Source: UBA6918 sp040754425
Lineage (GTDB): Bacteria > Pseudomonadota > Gammaproteobacteria > Burkholderiales > Thiobacillaceae
DNA: 64,000 bases
Direction: 5' to 3'
Assembly (NCBI GenBank): GCA_040754425.1
Contig: JBFMCR010000037.1
Span: 62,001 to 126,000, forward strand
Positions 21,573-28,892 of this stretch are shown in pieces. The position numbers and the translations under genes are program-made. The notes below the pieces were generated by a model. It was given only the letters and a program-made list of their open reading frames with translations, was not told the origin of the DNA and searched no databases. Position 1 is the first letter of the stretch. Every line of letters begins with the position of its first letter.

Positions 21573-22761
21573 GATCAGGGCCCCCGAGCTGTCCGAATCC
21601 GTCACCACCGGCACCTTGCTGTCCTGGCGCCGGCAGGTAGGCGAAAAGGTGCTGCGCGACGAAACCCTCATCGACCTGGAAACCGACAAGGTCATCCTCG
21701 AGGTGGCCGCCCCCGCGGACGGCGTGCTCATCGAACAGCGCCATGCCGAAGGCGACACGGTGAAGGCGGGCGAAGTGCTGGCCGTGATCGAAACCGAAGC
21801 CGATGCAGCGGTCATTGAGCCGGAGCCGTCCAAGATCAAGCAGGCCGAAAGAGCCGCGCCGCCTCAACACAAACCTCCCCTCTCTCTTGACGGGAGAGGG
21901 GCCGGGGGTGAGGGGGCGCCGTCTCGCAAGGTTGTGGCATCCACCCCAAGCGCCACCCCGCCGACTCAAACGCCCAGCCCGCCCAAATCCGAAACCCGTC
22001 CGGCCAGGCCCGTGTCCGACAGCGGCCCGCACCGCAAGAAACTGCCGGTGATCGAGAAGGAGGGCAGGGAACGGCGCGTGCCCATGTCGCGCCTGCGCCA
22101 GCGCATCGCCGAGCGCTTGGTGTCCGCGCAGCACACCGCCGCCATCCTCACCACCTTCAACGAGGTCAACATGCAGCCGGTCAACGAATTGCGCCAGCGC
22201 TTCAAGGCTGACTTCGAAACCCGTCACGGCATCAAGCTGGGCTACATGTCCTTCTTCGTGCGCGCGGTGTGCGATGCGCTGCAGCAGTTCCCGGCGCTGA
22301 ACGCCTCCATCGACGGCGAAGACATCGTCTACCACGACTACTACGACATCGGCATTGCCGTCTCCACGCCGCGCGGCCTGGTGGTGCCCATCCTGCGCGA
22401 TGCCGAGCGCCTGTCCTTCGCCGAAATCGAAAAAGGCATCGCCGACTTCGCCGCGCGCGCCCAGACCGGCGCGCTTTCCATAGACGAACTCACCGGCGGC
22501 ACCTTCTCGATAACAAATGGCGGGGTGTTCGGCTCGCTCCTGTCCACGCCCATCCTCAACCCGCCGCAGTCCGGAATCCTGGGCATGCACAAGATCCAGG
22601 AGCGCCCCGTGGCCGAGAACGGCCAGGTCGTCATCCGCCCCATGATGTATCTCGCGCTGTCCTACGACCATCGCCTGATCGACGGCAAGGAGGCGGTGCA
22701 GTTTTTGGTCGCGGTCAAGGCCGCGCTGGAAACGCCGGAGAGGCTGTTGCTGGAAGTTTGA
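21562..22761 (+). CDS. sucB: Dihydrolipoamide succinyltransferase (E2) lacking a recognisable E3-binding domain
   Basis: This is the E2 core of the 2-oxoglutarate dehydrogenase complex, 399 residues. The N-terminal lipoyl domain has the lipoylated lysine in LETDKVILEV. The catalytic domain from about residue 170 has LTTFNEVNM, the family TNGGVFGSL loop and the catalytic SYDHRLIDGKEAV. The 90-residue region between them should hold a peripheral subunit-binding domain. Here it is a proline- and alanine-rich linker containing a translated DNA repeat (PLSLDGRGAGGEG, about residues 106-118). No SP.VR...GTG..GR pattern is visible. A terminator follows 17 bp after the stop, and lpd is not next to it. 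Confidence 0.95.
   Translation: MKLEIRAPELSESVTTGTLLSWRRQVGEKVLRDETLIDLETDKVILEVAAPADGVLIEQRHAEGDTVKAGEVLAVIETEADAAVIEPEPSKIKQAERAAPPQHKPPLSLDGRGAGGEGAPSRKVVASTPSATPPTQTPSPPKSETRPARPVSDSGPHRKKLPVIEKEGRERRVPMSRLRQRIAERLVSAQHTAAILTTFNEVNMQPVNELRQRFKADFETRHGIKLGYMSFFVRAVCDALQQFPALNASIDGEDIVYHDYYDIGIAVSTPRGLVVPILRDAERLSFAEIEKGIADFAARAQTGALSIDELTGGTFSITNGGVFGSLLSTPILNPPQSGILGMHKIQERPVAENGQVVIRPMMYLALSYDHRLIDGKEAVQFLVAVKAALETPERLLLEV
21874..21916 (+). repeat. Palindromic repeat inserted in frame in the sucB linker
   Basis: The sequence has an 8-bp stem (cccctctc/gagagggg) followed by a G-rich ccgggggtgaggggg tail. This is the form of a dispersed intergenic repeat of betaproteobacteria. Related copies lie at 39095-39133 (intergenic) and 53505-53541 (inside the PKS gene, opposite strand). 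Here it is translated as part of the flexible linker. Confidence 0.65.
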
Positions 22762-22777
22762 GGACTGGCCCGGGAAA

Positions 22778-22798
22778 CCCGCTCAAGCGGGCTTTTTT
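22778..22798 (+). terminator. Rho-independent terminator of the maeB-sdh-gltA-suc run
   Basis: The stem cccgc/gcggg with a 4-nt loop (tcaa) is followed by six T residues, 17 bp after the sucB stop. This makes sucB the last gene of the transcript. Confidence 0.8.
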
Positions 22799-22947
22799 GC
22801 CCGCGCCGTTTTGATGATGTGGAATAGCGCCGGCACCGTCAGGGCAAACCCCACCACGACGAACACAATCCCGTAATTTTCAAAACGCAACTGGACGGGA
22901 ATCACATCAACCTCGGCAAACAATTTTGCAAGCCCCAGCCCGGCCAT
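22783..22947 (-). pseudogene. Small membrane-protein ORF, probably a truncated remnant
   Basis: From an ATG at 22947 the 54-residue product has one strong hydrophobic segment (YGIVFVVVGFALTVPALFHII) and a basic C-terminus (KTARAKKPA). The frame extends upstream to a GTG at 22998, but those extra codons come from copies of the transposase-associated repeat, so the natural N-terminus seems to have been lost. Its stop overlaps the sucB terminator. No family was recognised, and it may be non-functional. Confidence 0.35.
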
Positions 22948-22981
22948 CAGGGTAAATGGGGTCAGGGCGACAGTAAATGAG

Positions 22982-23088
22982 TAAATGGGGTCAGACACGA
23001 TTTTGTTCTTCCTTCCTCGGCCTGCCTACCCCTTTTGATACGGCGCGTCTGGCTCCAAGACGCTCGATTTCCTCCTTGAACTTCTCGC
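22982..23088 (-). repeat. First copy of a 107-bp duplication (3' end of the RAYT element)
   Basis: This 107-bp block is identical to 23189-23295, which encodes the last residues of the transposase plus its terminal repeat. The two copies flank the run of 100 N. Either a second transposase copy lies in the gap, or two contig ends with the same sequence were joined without merging. Confidence 0.9.
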
Positions 23089-23188
23089 NNNNNNNNNNNN
23101 NNNNNNNNNNNNNNNNNNNNNNNNNNNNNNNNNNNNNNNNNNNNNNNNNNNNNNNNNNNNNNNNNNNNNNNNNNNNNNNNNNNNNNNN
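23089..23188. other. Scaffold gap (100 N)
   Basis: Exactly 100 undetermined bases, the conventional placeholder for a gap of unknown length. The true distance and content between the flanking identical 107-bp blocks are not known. Confidence 0.99.
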
Positions 23189-23295
23189 GTAAATGGGGTC
23201 AGACACGATTTTGTTCTTCCTTCCTCGGCCTGCCTACCCCTTTTGATACGGCGCGTCTGGCTCCAAGACGCTCGATTTCCTCCTTGAACTTCTCG
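23189..23295 (-). repeat. Second copy of the 107-bp duplication
   Basis: Identical to 22982-23088. It begins with the element-end motif gtaaatggggtcagacac and continues into the C-terminal codons of the transposase gene. Confidence 0.9.
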
Positions 23296-23909
23296 CTGCC
23301 CAGCGCCCATCCTTTGTGTGTCGATTCACGGATATCCTTGAGTTCCCGATCGGGGATCGCTGCTCGAAATAGTTGGCGGTATGCGCTCTCCCGATCGCTG
23401 TCTTGCCTCCCAAGCGCAAGATATTCACTGTGCGGTTGCAGCCAGTCAAGGTTCTTGCCGCCTTTGCCCAGCGCATTGCGCCGGTAGCTTGACCAGGGGT
23501 AGTCTCGGGGGTGGGCAACCATTCCGGCGCGCACGGGATTCAGCTCGATGTAGCGCATGACAGTCAGCAAGTAGCGTTCGCTGTCCACGACCGTGGCGCG
23601 GTAGCGCCCCTCCCATAGGGTGCCGCTGCGTTTATAAGTATAGTTGAAGTACTGGACGTATTTTCTGCCAACCGACTGGAATACTTTGCTTATGCTATTT
23701 TCATTCTCTGGCGTTGCCAGCAGATGGATGTGATTGGTCATCCAGACGTAGGCATGGATTTGCAGAGCATGTTTTTTCGATGCTTCTACCAGTGCATCGC
23801 GGAAGAACCTGTAGTCAGGTTCGGCAGCAAAGATGGGCTGACGGTTGTTGCCGCGCTGGATGATGTGCTGGGGCTGGCCAGGAATGACGTAACGGGGAAG
23901 ACGAGCCAT
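23199..23909 (-). CDS. REP-associated tyrosine transposase (RAYT, IS200-like)
   Basis: A 236-residue Y1/HUH-type transposase that acts on single-stranded hairpin repeats. The HUH motif is in WMTNHIHLLATP (about residues 56-67). The catalytic tyrosine is expected in KYVQYFNYTYKRSGTLWEGRY, and the N-terminal RYVIPGQPQHIIQRGNN is characteristic of RAYTs. The C-terminal extension is basic (GVGRPRKEE). The gene looks intact. It is bounded by a gtaaatggggtcagacac motif on one side and three inverted copies on the other (23961-24066), as expected for a RAYT with its cognate repeats. It separates the suc genes from rhlE. Confidence 0.92.
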   Translation of the reverse strand: MARLPRYVIPGQPQHIIQRGNNRQPIFAAEPDYRFFRDALVEASKKHALQIHAYVWMTNHIHLLATPENENSISKVFQSVGRKYVQYFNYTYKRSGTLWEGRYRATVVDSERYLLTVMRYIELNPVRAGMVAHPRDYPWSSYRRNALGKGGKNLDWLQPHSEYLALGRQDSDRESAYRQLFRAAIPDRELKDIRESTHKGWALGSEKFKEEIERLGARRAVSKGVGRPRKEEQNRV

Positions 23910-23960
23910 GACGGTATGCGGGGTAACCGGAAGCAGCTATATTACTATCGAATAATCACG

Positions 23961-24098
23961 AATAATCGTGTCTGACCCCATTTATCTTTCATCCTTTACA
24001 TTTTCATTCTTTGAATAATCGTGTCTGACCCCATTTACCCAAATAATCGTGTCTGACCCCATTTACCAGACCCCATTTACCCATTTACACATTTACAG
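23961..24098 (+). repeat. Array of RAYT-associated repeats
   Basis: Three same-orientation copies of a unit ending gtgtctgaccccattta start at 23961, 24014 and 24042. They are followed by degraded fragments (accccatttacc, catttacacatttaca) to 24098. The units are inverted relative to the motif at 23189 and 22982. A further degraded unit lies at 22951-22970. The rest of the interval up to rhlE (24099-24278) shows no gene. Confidence 0.85.
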
Positions 24099-24278
24099 TG
24101 CATTTACAAGCCGTTGCAAAAAAACATTGTTGCCAGTCTGGTAAACCTGTATAGTTCGCGCACCCGCAGGCTCAGCCAATCGGCCGCGGTTCTCTTAAAA
24201 ACGCGATCTATTCGATCCCCTTTTCGTCTGCCTCGATTGGTGTCACCGCTAGCGTGACTGGCCGTCGCAGGAAACCCA

Positions 24279-25850
24279 ATGACTACTGAAGTGACCTTTG
24301 CCAGCCTTGGCCTGGCCGAACCCATCATGCGTGCGATTCGCGACGCTGGCTATACCACGCCCACTCCCATCCAGGCGCAGGCGATTCCGCTGGTGCTGGC
24401 CGGCGGCGATCTGCTTGCCGCGGCGCAGACCGGAACCGGCAAGACCGCCGGTTTCACGCTGCCCATTCTGCATCACTTGTCTTCGCGCTCGGCGCAGGAC
24501 CCCAAGCCCGGCCGCCCGCGCTGCCTGATACTGGTACCTACGCGCGAACTCGCGGCACAGGTGGAGGAGTCGGTCAAGACCTATGGCAAATACCTGCCGC
24601 TCACGTCCATGGTGATGTTCGGTGGCGTCAACATCAATCCGCAGTTCAAGGCGCTGCGCTCGCGCGTTGACATCCTGGTGGCGACGCCGGGCCGTCTGCT
24701 CGACCACATGGGCCAGAAGACCGTGGATCTTTCCGGCGTGGAAATCCTGGTGCTGGACGAGGCCGACCGCATGCTGGACATGGGCTTCATCCGCGACATC
24801 AGGAAGGTGCTGGCGGTGCTGCCCAGACAGCGCCAGAACCTCCTGTATTCGGCCACCTTCTCGGACGAGATCAAGGCGTTGGCCAACGGCCTCCTGCACA
24901 ACCCCGGCTGCGTGGAAGTGGCGCGCCGCAACACCGCCTCGGAAATGGTGGAGCAGACCGTGCATCTGGTGCCGCAGGCGCACAAGAAGGATCTGCTCGC
25001 GCACCTCATCAGGCATCACGACTGGCAACAGGTGCTGGTCTTTACCCGCACCAAGCACGGCGCCAACAAGCTGGCGGAGAAGCTCATCAAGGACGACATC
25101 AGCGCCGCTGCCATCCACGGCAACAAGAGCCAGGGCGCAAGAACCCGCGCGCTGGCCGGCTTCAAGAACGGCGACATCCGCGTGCTGGTGGCGACCGACA
25201 TCGCCGCGCGCGGCATCGACATCGACCAGTTGCCGCAGGTGGTGAATTTCGAGCTGCCCAACGTGCCGGAAGACTACGTGCACCGCATCGGCCGCACCGG
25301 GCGCGCAGGCAGCACCGGTTCGGCGTTGTCCCTGGTGGACGACGAAGAGATGGGCTATCTCAAGGACATCGAGAAGCTGATCAAGCGCAACATCGTGCGC
25401 GTGGAAGTGGAGGGCTTCGTGCCTGTGCCGCGTCCGGCCGCATCGCCCGACGAGCGCCCGCCCCGCCCGCAGCAAAACCGCCAGGGACAGGGCAGGGGTC
25501 AGCAAGGCAAGGGTCAGCAGGGACGCGGCCAGCGCGAGGGCCAGCCGCGCAATGGCGGCCAGCGCAATGAAGGCCGCAGCGGCAAGTCGGCTAGCGGGCA
25601 GCGCAACGGCAAGCCGCAGGGCGAGGGCAAGCGCATGCCTGGCCAGCGCCCGGCTGCGGCGCGTTACCAGGCGCCGCTGCCTTACGACAACGATGTGCGC
25701 ATCGACCAGGAAGCCTTTGCCCGCGCGGAACTGGCCAAGGAAGGCCTGCTGCCCGCCGACGGGCAGGCACAAGCCCAGCGCCCGCCGCGCAAGTCCGGCA
25801 AGCCCAAGCCCGCGCTGTTCTCGCACAAGAGCGGTTCGCGCGGGCGCTAG
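24279..25850 (+). CDS. rhlE: DEAD-box ATP-dependent RNA helicase, RhlE type
   Basis: 523 residues. The helicase core has the Q motif (TTPTPIQAQAIP), motif I AAQTGTGKT (about 46-54), PTRELAAQ, TPGRLLDHM, DEADRMLDMGF, SATF, and the C-terminal domain motifs ATDIAARGIDI and YVHRIGRTGRAG. From about residue 395 the tail is low-complexity and rich in Gln, Gly, Arg and Pro, typical of an unstructured RNA-binding extension. RhlE proteins act in ribosome assembly and RNA turnover. It is convergent with phoH (14 bp apart) with no obvious terminator between. Confidence 0.95.
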   Translation: MTTEVTFASLGLAEPIMRAIRDAGYTTPTPIQAQAIPLVLAGGDLLAAAQTGTGKTAGFTLPILHHLSSRSAQDPKPGRPRCLILVPTRELAAQVEESVKTYGKYLPLTSMVMFGGVNINPQFKALRSRVDILVATPGRLLDHMGQKTVDLSGVEILVLDEADRMLDMGFIRDIRKVLAVLPRQRQNLLYSATFSDEIKALANGLLHNPGCVEVARRNTASEMVEQTVHLVPQAHKKDLLAHLIRHHDWQQVLVFTRTKHGANKLAEKLIKDDISAAAIHGNKSQGARTRALAGFKNGDIRVLVATDIAARGIDIDQLPQVVNFELPNVPEDYVHRIGRTGRAGSTGSALSLVDDEEMGYLKDIEKLIKRNIVRVEVEGFVPVPRPAASPDERPPRPQQNRQGQGRGQQGKGQQGRGQREGQPRNGGQRNEGRSGKSASGQRNGKPQGEGKRMPGQRPAAARYQAPLPYDNDVRIDQEAFARAELAKEGLLPADGQAQAQRPPRKSGKPKPALFSHKSGSRGR

Positions 25851-25864
25851 GGCTGGAGCTGGGG

Positions 25865-27262
25865 CTAGAGGGTCTCGGCTGCGTAGTCGGCAAGGCGCGA
25901 ACGCTCGCCGCGCGCCAGGGTCACGTGGCCGCTGTGCGGCCAGCCCTTGAAACGGTCCACCACGTAGGTCAGCCCCGAGCTGCCCTCCGTCAGGTAGGGG
26001 GTGTCGATCTGCGAGATGTTGCCCAGGCACACCACCTTGGTGCCGGGGCCGGCGCGGGTGATGAGCGTCTTCATCTGCTTGGGCGTGAGGTTCTGCGCCT
26101 CGTCGATGATGAGGAACTTGTTGATGAAGGTGCGCCCGCGCATGAAGTTGAGCGACTTGATCTTGATGCGGCTGCGGATCAAATCCTGCGTCGCGGCGCG
26201 GCCCCAGTCGCCGGCCTCGTCGTCGGTCTTGTTGAGCACGTCGAGGTTGTCCTCCAGCGCGCCCATCCACGGTGTCATCTTCTCCTCCTCGGTGCCGGGC
26301 AAAAAGCCGATGTCCTCTCCCACCGGAACGGTGACGCGGGTCATGATGATCTCGCTGTAGATTTTCTTTTCCAGCACCTGGGCAAGACCCGCCGCGAGGG
26401 TGAGCAGGGTCTTGCCGGTGCCGGCCTGGCCGAGCAGGGTGACGAAGTCGATCTCCGGGTCCATCAGCACGTTGAGCGCGAAGTTCTGTTCGCGGTTGCG
26501 CGAAGTGATGCCCCAGACGTTGTTCTTGTGGTGGCCGAAGTCCTTGATGGTTTCGAGCTCCACGGTCTTGCCCTTGACCGAGAGCACCTTGGCATAGAAG
26601 GGATTGTCGGACTCCTGGTAGACGAAGCCGTTGACCAGGAAGCTGTCGGTCATCGGTCCCTTGATGCGGTAATAGGTGTGGCCGTTGGCCTGCCAGGACT
26701 CCATGCCCTTGCCGTGCCTGTCCCAGAAATCCGCCGGCAGTTCGGTGACGCCGGTGTAGAGCAGGTCGGTGTCTTCCAGCACCTTATCGTTGAAGTAGTC
26801 CTCCGCTGCCAGCCCCAGTGCGCGCGCCTTGATGCGCATGTTGATGTCCTTCGACACCAGCACCACCTGCCGCCTGGGATGTTTTTGCCGCAGATGCAGC
26901 ACCACGCCCAGGATCTGATTATCGACCTTGCTCGCGGCGAGCGACACCGGCAGCGGGCCGTTGACGGCTTCGGTCTGCAGGAACAGTCGGCCGGTGGCGG
27001 CGTCGTGGCTCGCCGGCCCCAGCGGAATGCCTTCATCCATGTCTTCCCAGTTGCGCACGAGATCGTCGAGGAAGCGGCTGGCCTGGCGCGCGTTGCGCGA
27101 GACTTCGCTCATGCCCTTCTTGTGCTGGTCCAGTTCTTCCAGGGTGATGATGGGGATCAGCAGATCGTGTTCCTGGAAGCGGAACAGGCAGGTGGGGTCG
27201 TGCATCAGCACGTTGGTGTCGAGGACGAATAGCTTGGAGGCTGCGGGGGCTTTCTTGGGCAT
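25865..27262 (-). CDS. PIN-PhoH family ATPase (PhoH2/YlaK-like)
   Basis: 465 residues from the ATG at 27262. Upstream in-frame codons are compositionally atypical, and homology begins at KLFVLDTNVLMHDP. An N-terminal PIN domain (about 10-150: LDTNVLMHD, EELD, RNARQASRF, VLVSKDINMRIKA) is followed by a PhoH-type P-loop ATPase (LLGQAGTGKTLL at about 280, then MTRVTVPVGEDIGFLPG and FLIIDEAQNLTPKQMKTL). This fusion is the PhoH2 class, linked to RNA unwinding and cleavage. It starts 11 bp after bcp and is likely cotranscribed with it. Confidence 0.93.
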   Translation of the reverse strand: MPKKAPAASKLFVLDTNVLMHDPTCLFRFQEHDLLIPIITLEELDQHKKGMSEVSRNARQASRFLDDLVRNWEDMDEGIPLGPASHDAATGRLFLQTEAVNGPLPVSLAASKVDNQILGVVLHLRQKHPRRQVVLVSKDINMRIKARALGLAAEDYFNDKVLEDTDLLYTGVTELPADFWDRHGKGMESWQANGHTYYRIKGPMTDSFLVNGFVYQESDNPFYAKVLSVKGKTVELETIKDFGHHKNNVWGITSRNREQNFALNVLMDPEIDFVTLLGQAGTGKTLLTLAAGLAQVLEKKIYSEIIMTRVTVPVGEDIGFLPGTEEEKMTPWMGALEDNLDVLNKTDDEAGDWGRAATQDLIRSRIKIKSLNFMRGRTFINKFLIIDEAQNLTPKQMKTLITRAGPGTKVVCLGNISQIDTPYLTEGSSGLTYVVDRFKGWPHSGHVTLARGERSRLADYAAETL

Positions 27263-27273
27263 GGATTGGCTGC

Positions 27274-27729
27274 TTATTTCAGGGTTTTGACGAATTCCAG
27301 AACCTCGGCGGCATGGCCCGGCGCCTTGACTCCGCGCCACTCGCGCACCGGCCTGCCGTTGGCGTCGAACACGAAGGTGCTGCGCTCCACCCCGCGCACC
27401 TGTTTGCCATACATGTTTTTCAGCTTCATGACGCCAAACAGCTCGCACAGCTTTTCGTCCGGGTCGGAAATCAGCTCGAAGGGAAGGCCGAGCTTGGCCT
27501 TGAAGCTCTGGTGCGATTTCAGGCTGTCGCGCGAGACGCCATAGATGACGGCGCCGGCCCGGGAAAACTCCCCGGCCAGGTCGCGGAATTCCATGCCTTC
27601 GGTGGTGCAGCCCGGCGTGTTGTCCTTGGGATAGAAATAAAGTACTACCGTCCTGCCTTTGAGCGCCGAGAGTTTGAGCGGGCCGCCCGTGGAGTCGGCC
27701 TCGAAATCCTGGATGTCGGGATACTTCAT
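27274..27729 (-). CDS. bcp: Bcp-type thioredoxin-dependent peroxiredoxin
   Basis: A 151-residue peroxiredoxin Q/Bcp that reduces peroxides. The peroxidatic cysteine is in DNTPGCTTEGMEF. The resolving cysteine found five residues later in E. coli Bcp is absent (glycine/methionine there). The only other cysteine is in EKLCELFG, so the protein works as a 1-Cys enzyme or uses a differently placed resolving residue. The ATG at 27729 fits the family N-terminus. Farther-upstream in-frame codons come from a hairpin-rich intergenic stretch. Confidence 0.92.
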   Translation of the reverse strand: MKYPDIQDFEADSTGGPLKLSALKGRTVVLYFYPKDNTPGCTTEGMEFRDLAGEFSRAGAVIYGVSRDSLKSHQSFKAKLGLPFELISDPDEKLCELFGVMKLKNMYGKQVRGVERSTFVFDANGRPVREWRGVKAPGHAAEVLEFVKTLK

Positions 27730-27819
27730 GTCATGTGTCAGCCAATACTGATGCCATTGTGGACTGTCGGCCGGCGACAGGCAACTGTTATTGATCCGAA
27801 ACGAATGAACTTGACGCTC

Positions 27820-28107
27820 CTCCCCCGCTTGCCGGGGGGCGGAAGAGGCAAGGCCGGCTGACTGGCCTTGCCCCGCCTGAACGGGACTGGCTTGCAAGCC
27901 GGTCCCTGGGCGGTTGGGAGGGGTAAATGCCAGGCGAATCGGACTCCTACAACCTTCCCCCGCAAGAGAGGAGGAAGCTCAATGCCAAGAATTTATGTTT
28001 CCATCAATAACACGGGCACTCGCCTATCCATATGATTGCCAAAGAATTTCGGCCCGCATGTAGTTTGCGCCAGGTTTCTTACGGCGGCCGCCAGCCGCCT
28101 CCCGTAA
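27820..28107. other. Hairpin-rich intergenic stretch upstream of the DsrE-like gene
   Basis: The 510 bp between bcp and the DsrE-like gene hold no convincing ORF but several strong inverted repeats. A 9-bp stem lies at 27847-27872 (ggcaaggcc/ggccttgcc). A near-perfect 24-nt palindrome is at 27883-27906 around ggcttgcaagcc. Nested stems at 28079-28107 pair ttacgg with ccgtaa and ggcggc with gccgcc. These may be decayed REP/MITE copies or a structured leader. None is followed by a T run. Confidence 0.45.
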
Positions 28108-28240
28108 ATGGTGCAACAAAAATGGAATAAAACGCGGCAGGCCCAAGTCTTTATGTTCAGGTCGGCTGGACTTCAGTGTGGTCTGGGAGGATCCGCAGTT
28201 CGACTGGAATGATTATTTTTAAATCGAGAGGAGATTTGCC

Positions 28241-28678
28241 ATGAAATTCGCTGCAATGATGGGCGCCGCCCTGCTTGCCGTCGCCACCCTGTCCGGTTGC
28301 GCCAACAATACTGCTGCCGATGCGCCCACTTCCAAGGTGGTCTACCACATCAATGATGCCAGCATCGCCCGCGTCGCGATGAACAACATCAGGAACCACA
28401 AAGTTGCGGAACCCGGCGCCAAGATCGTGGTGGTGACCCACGGCAAGGGCATCGACTTCCTGCTCAACGATGCCAAAGATGCCAAGGGCGAGCCCTATAC
28501 TTCCCAGATCGCCGCGCTCAAGGACATGGGCGTGACTTTCGACGTGTGCGCCAACACCCTGAAGGCTCGCAAGCTCGACAAGAGCGCCGTGATTCTTGAC
28601 GCCCAGATCGTGCCTTCCGGCGTGGCCGAAATCGGCAAGCTGCAAGCCAAGGAAGGTTATGTTTACGTGAAGCCCTGA
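28241..28678 (+). CDS. DsrE-family putative periplasmic lipoprotein
   Basis: 145 residues. The N-terminus is a lipoprotein signal: a basic start, a hydrophobic MMGAALLAVATLSG stretch and a lipobox cysteine (LSGC) followed by Ala-Asn, which suggests outer-membrane retention. The mature part has the DsrE/DsrF-like fold pattern: VVYHINDA, AKIVVVTHGKGIDFLL, MGVTFDVCANTLKAR, and a GVAEIGKLQAKEGYVYVKP end. A conserved-looking cysteine sits in FDVCANTL. DsrE-like proteins handle sulfur species in sulfur oxidisers, but this periplasmic subtype has no defined role. It has a good ribosome site (gagaggaga) and its own terminator, so it is monocistronic. Confidence 0.85.
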   Translation: MKFAAMMGAALLAVATLSGCANNTAADAPTSKVVYHINDASIARVAMNNIRNHKVAEPGAKIVVVTHGKGIDFLLNDAKDAKGEPYTSQIAALKDMGVTFDVCANTLKARKLDKSAVILDAQIVPSGVAEIGKLQAKEGYVYVKP

Positions 28679-28698
28679 TCCAGGCTTTGCCTCCGTTG

Positions 28699-28723
28699 AA
28701 GGCCGCGCAAGCGGCCTTTTTTT
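28699..28723 (+). terminator. Rho-independent terminator after the DsrE-like gene
   Basis: An 8-bp stem (aaggccgc/gcggcctt) with a GCAA tetraloop is followed by a run of seven T, 20 bp after the stop codon. Confidence 0.88.
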
Positions 28724-28776
28724 ATGCCAGCATTTCCCCCATTCACGGCATGGCTTGGGAAAGAGAAAAAGCGATG

Positions 28777-28846
28777 ACAGGGAGGCAAGGGAGGTAAAGG
28801 AGGAAAACAAGAAAGATTTCCTCCCCCTCCTCCCTTACCTCCCTGT
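28777..28846. repeat. Long purine/pyrimidine inverted repeat, copy 1
   Basis: A purine-rich left arm (acagggaggcaagggagg then taaaggagg) is mirrored by a right arm (ttcctccccctcctccc then ttacctccctg), giving a long imperfect hairpin. A second copy with the same arms and the same preceding gcgat lies at 37669-37737. It sits between the DsrE-like gene terminator and the smr stop. Confidence 0.75.
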
Positions 28847-28892
28847 TGAATGGGTTTTATGTTTTATTACGCCAGATAAAAACCACTGCCTG

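Noticed and set aside
24104..24328. Minus-strand 74-codon frame overlapping the rhlE start
   Set aside because: It overlaps the conserved N-terminus of rhlE and contains no domain; it lies in repeat-derived and leader sequence.
27262..27448. Extended N-terminus of the PIN-PhoH protein
   Set aside because: The extra 62 codons overlap bcp in another frame and are Arg/Gly-rich; the ATG at 27262 begins the conserved PIN domain.
28777..28846. The purine-rich palindrome as a CRISPR repeat or terminator
   Set aside because: There is only one unit per site with no spacer array, and the stem is not followed by a T run.
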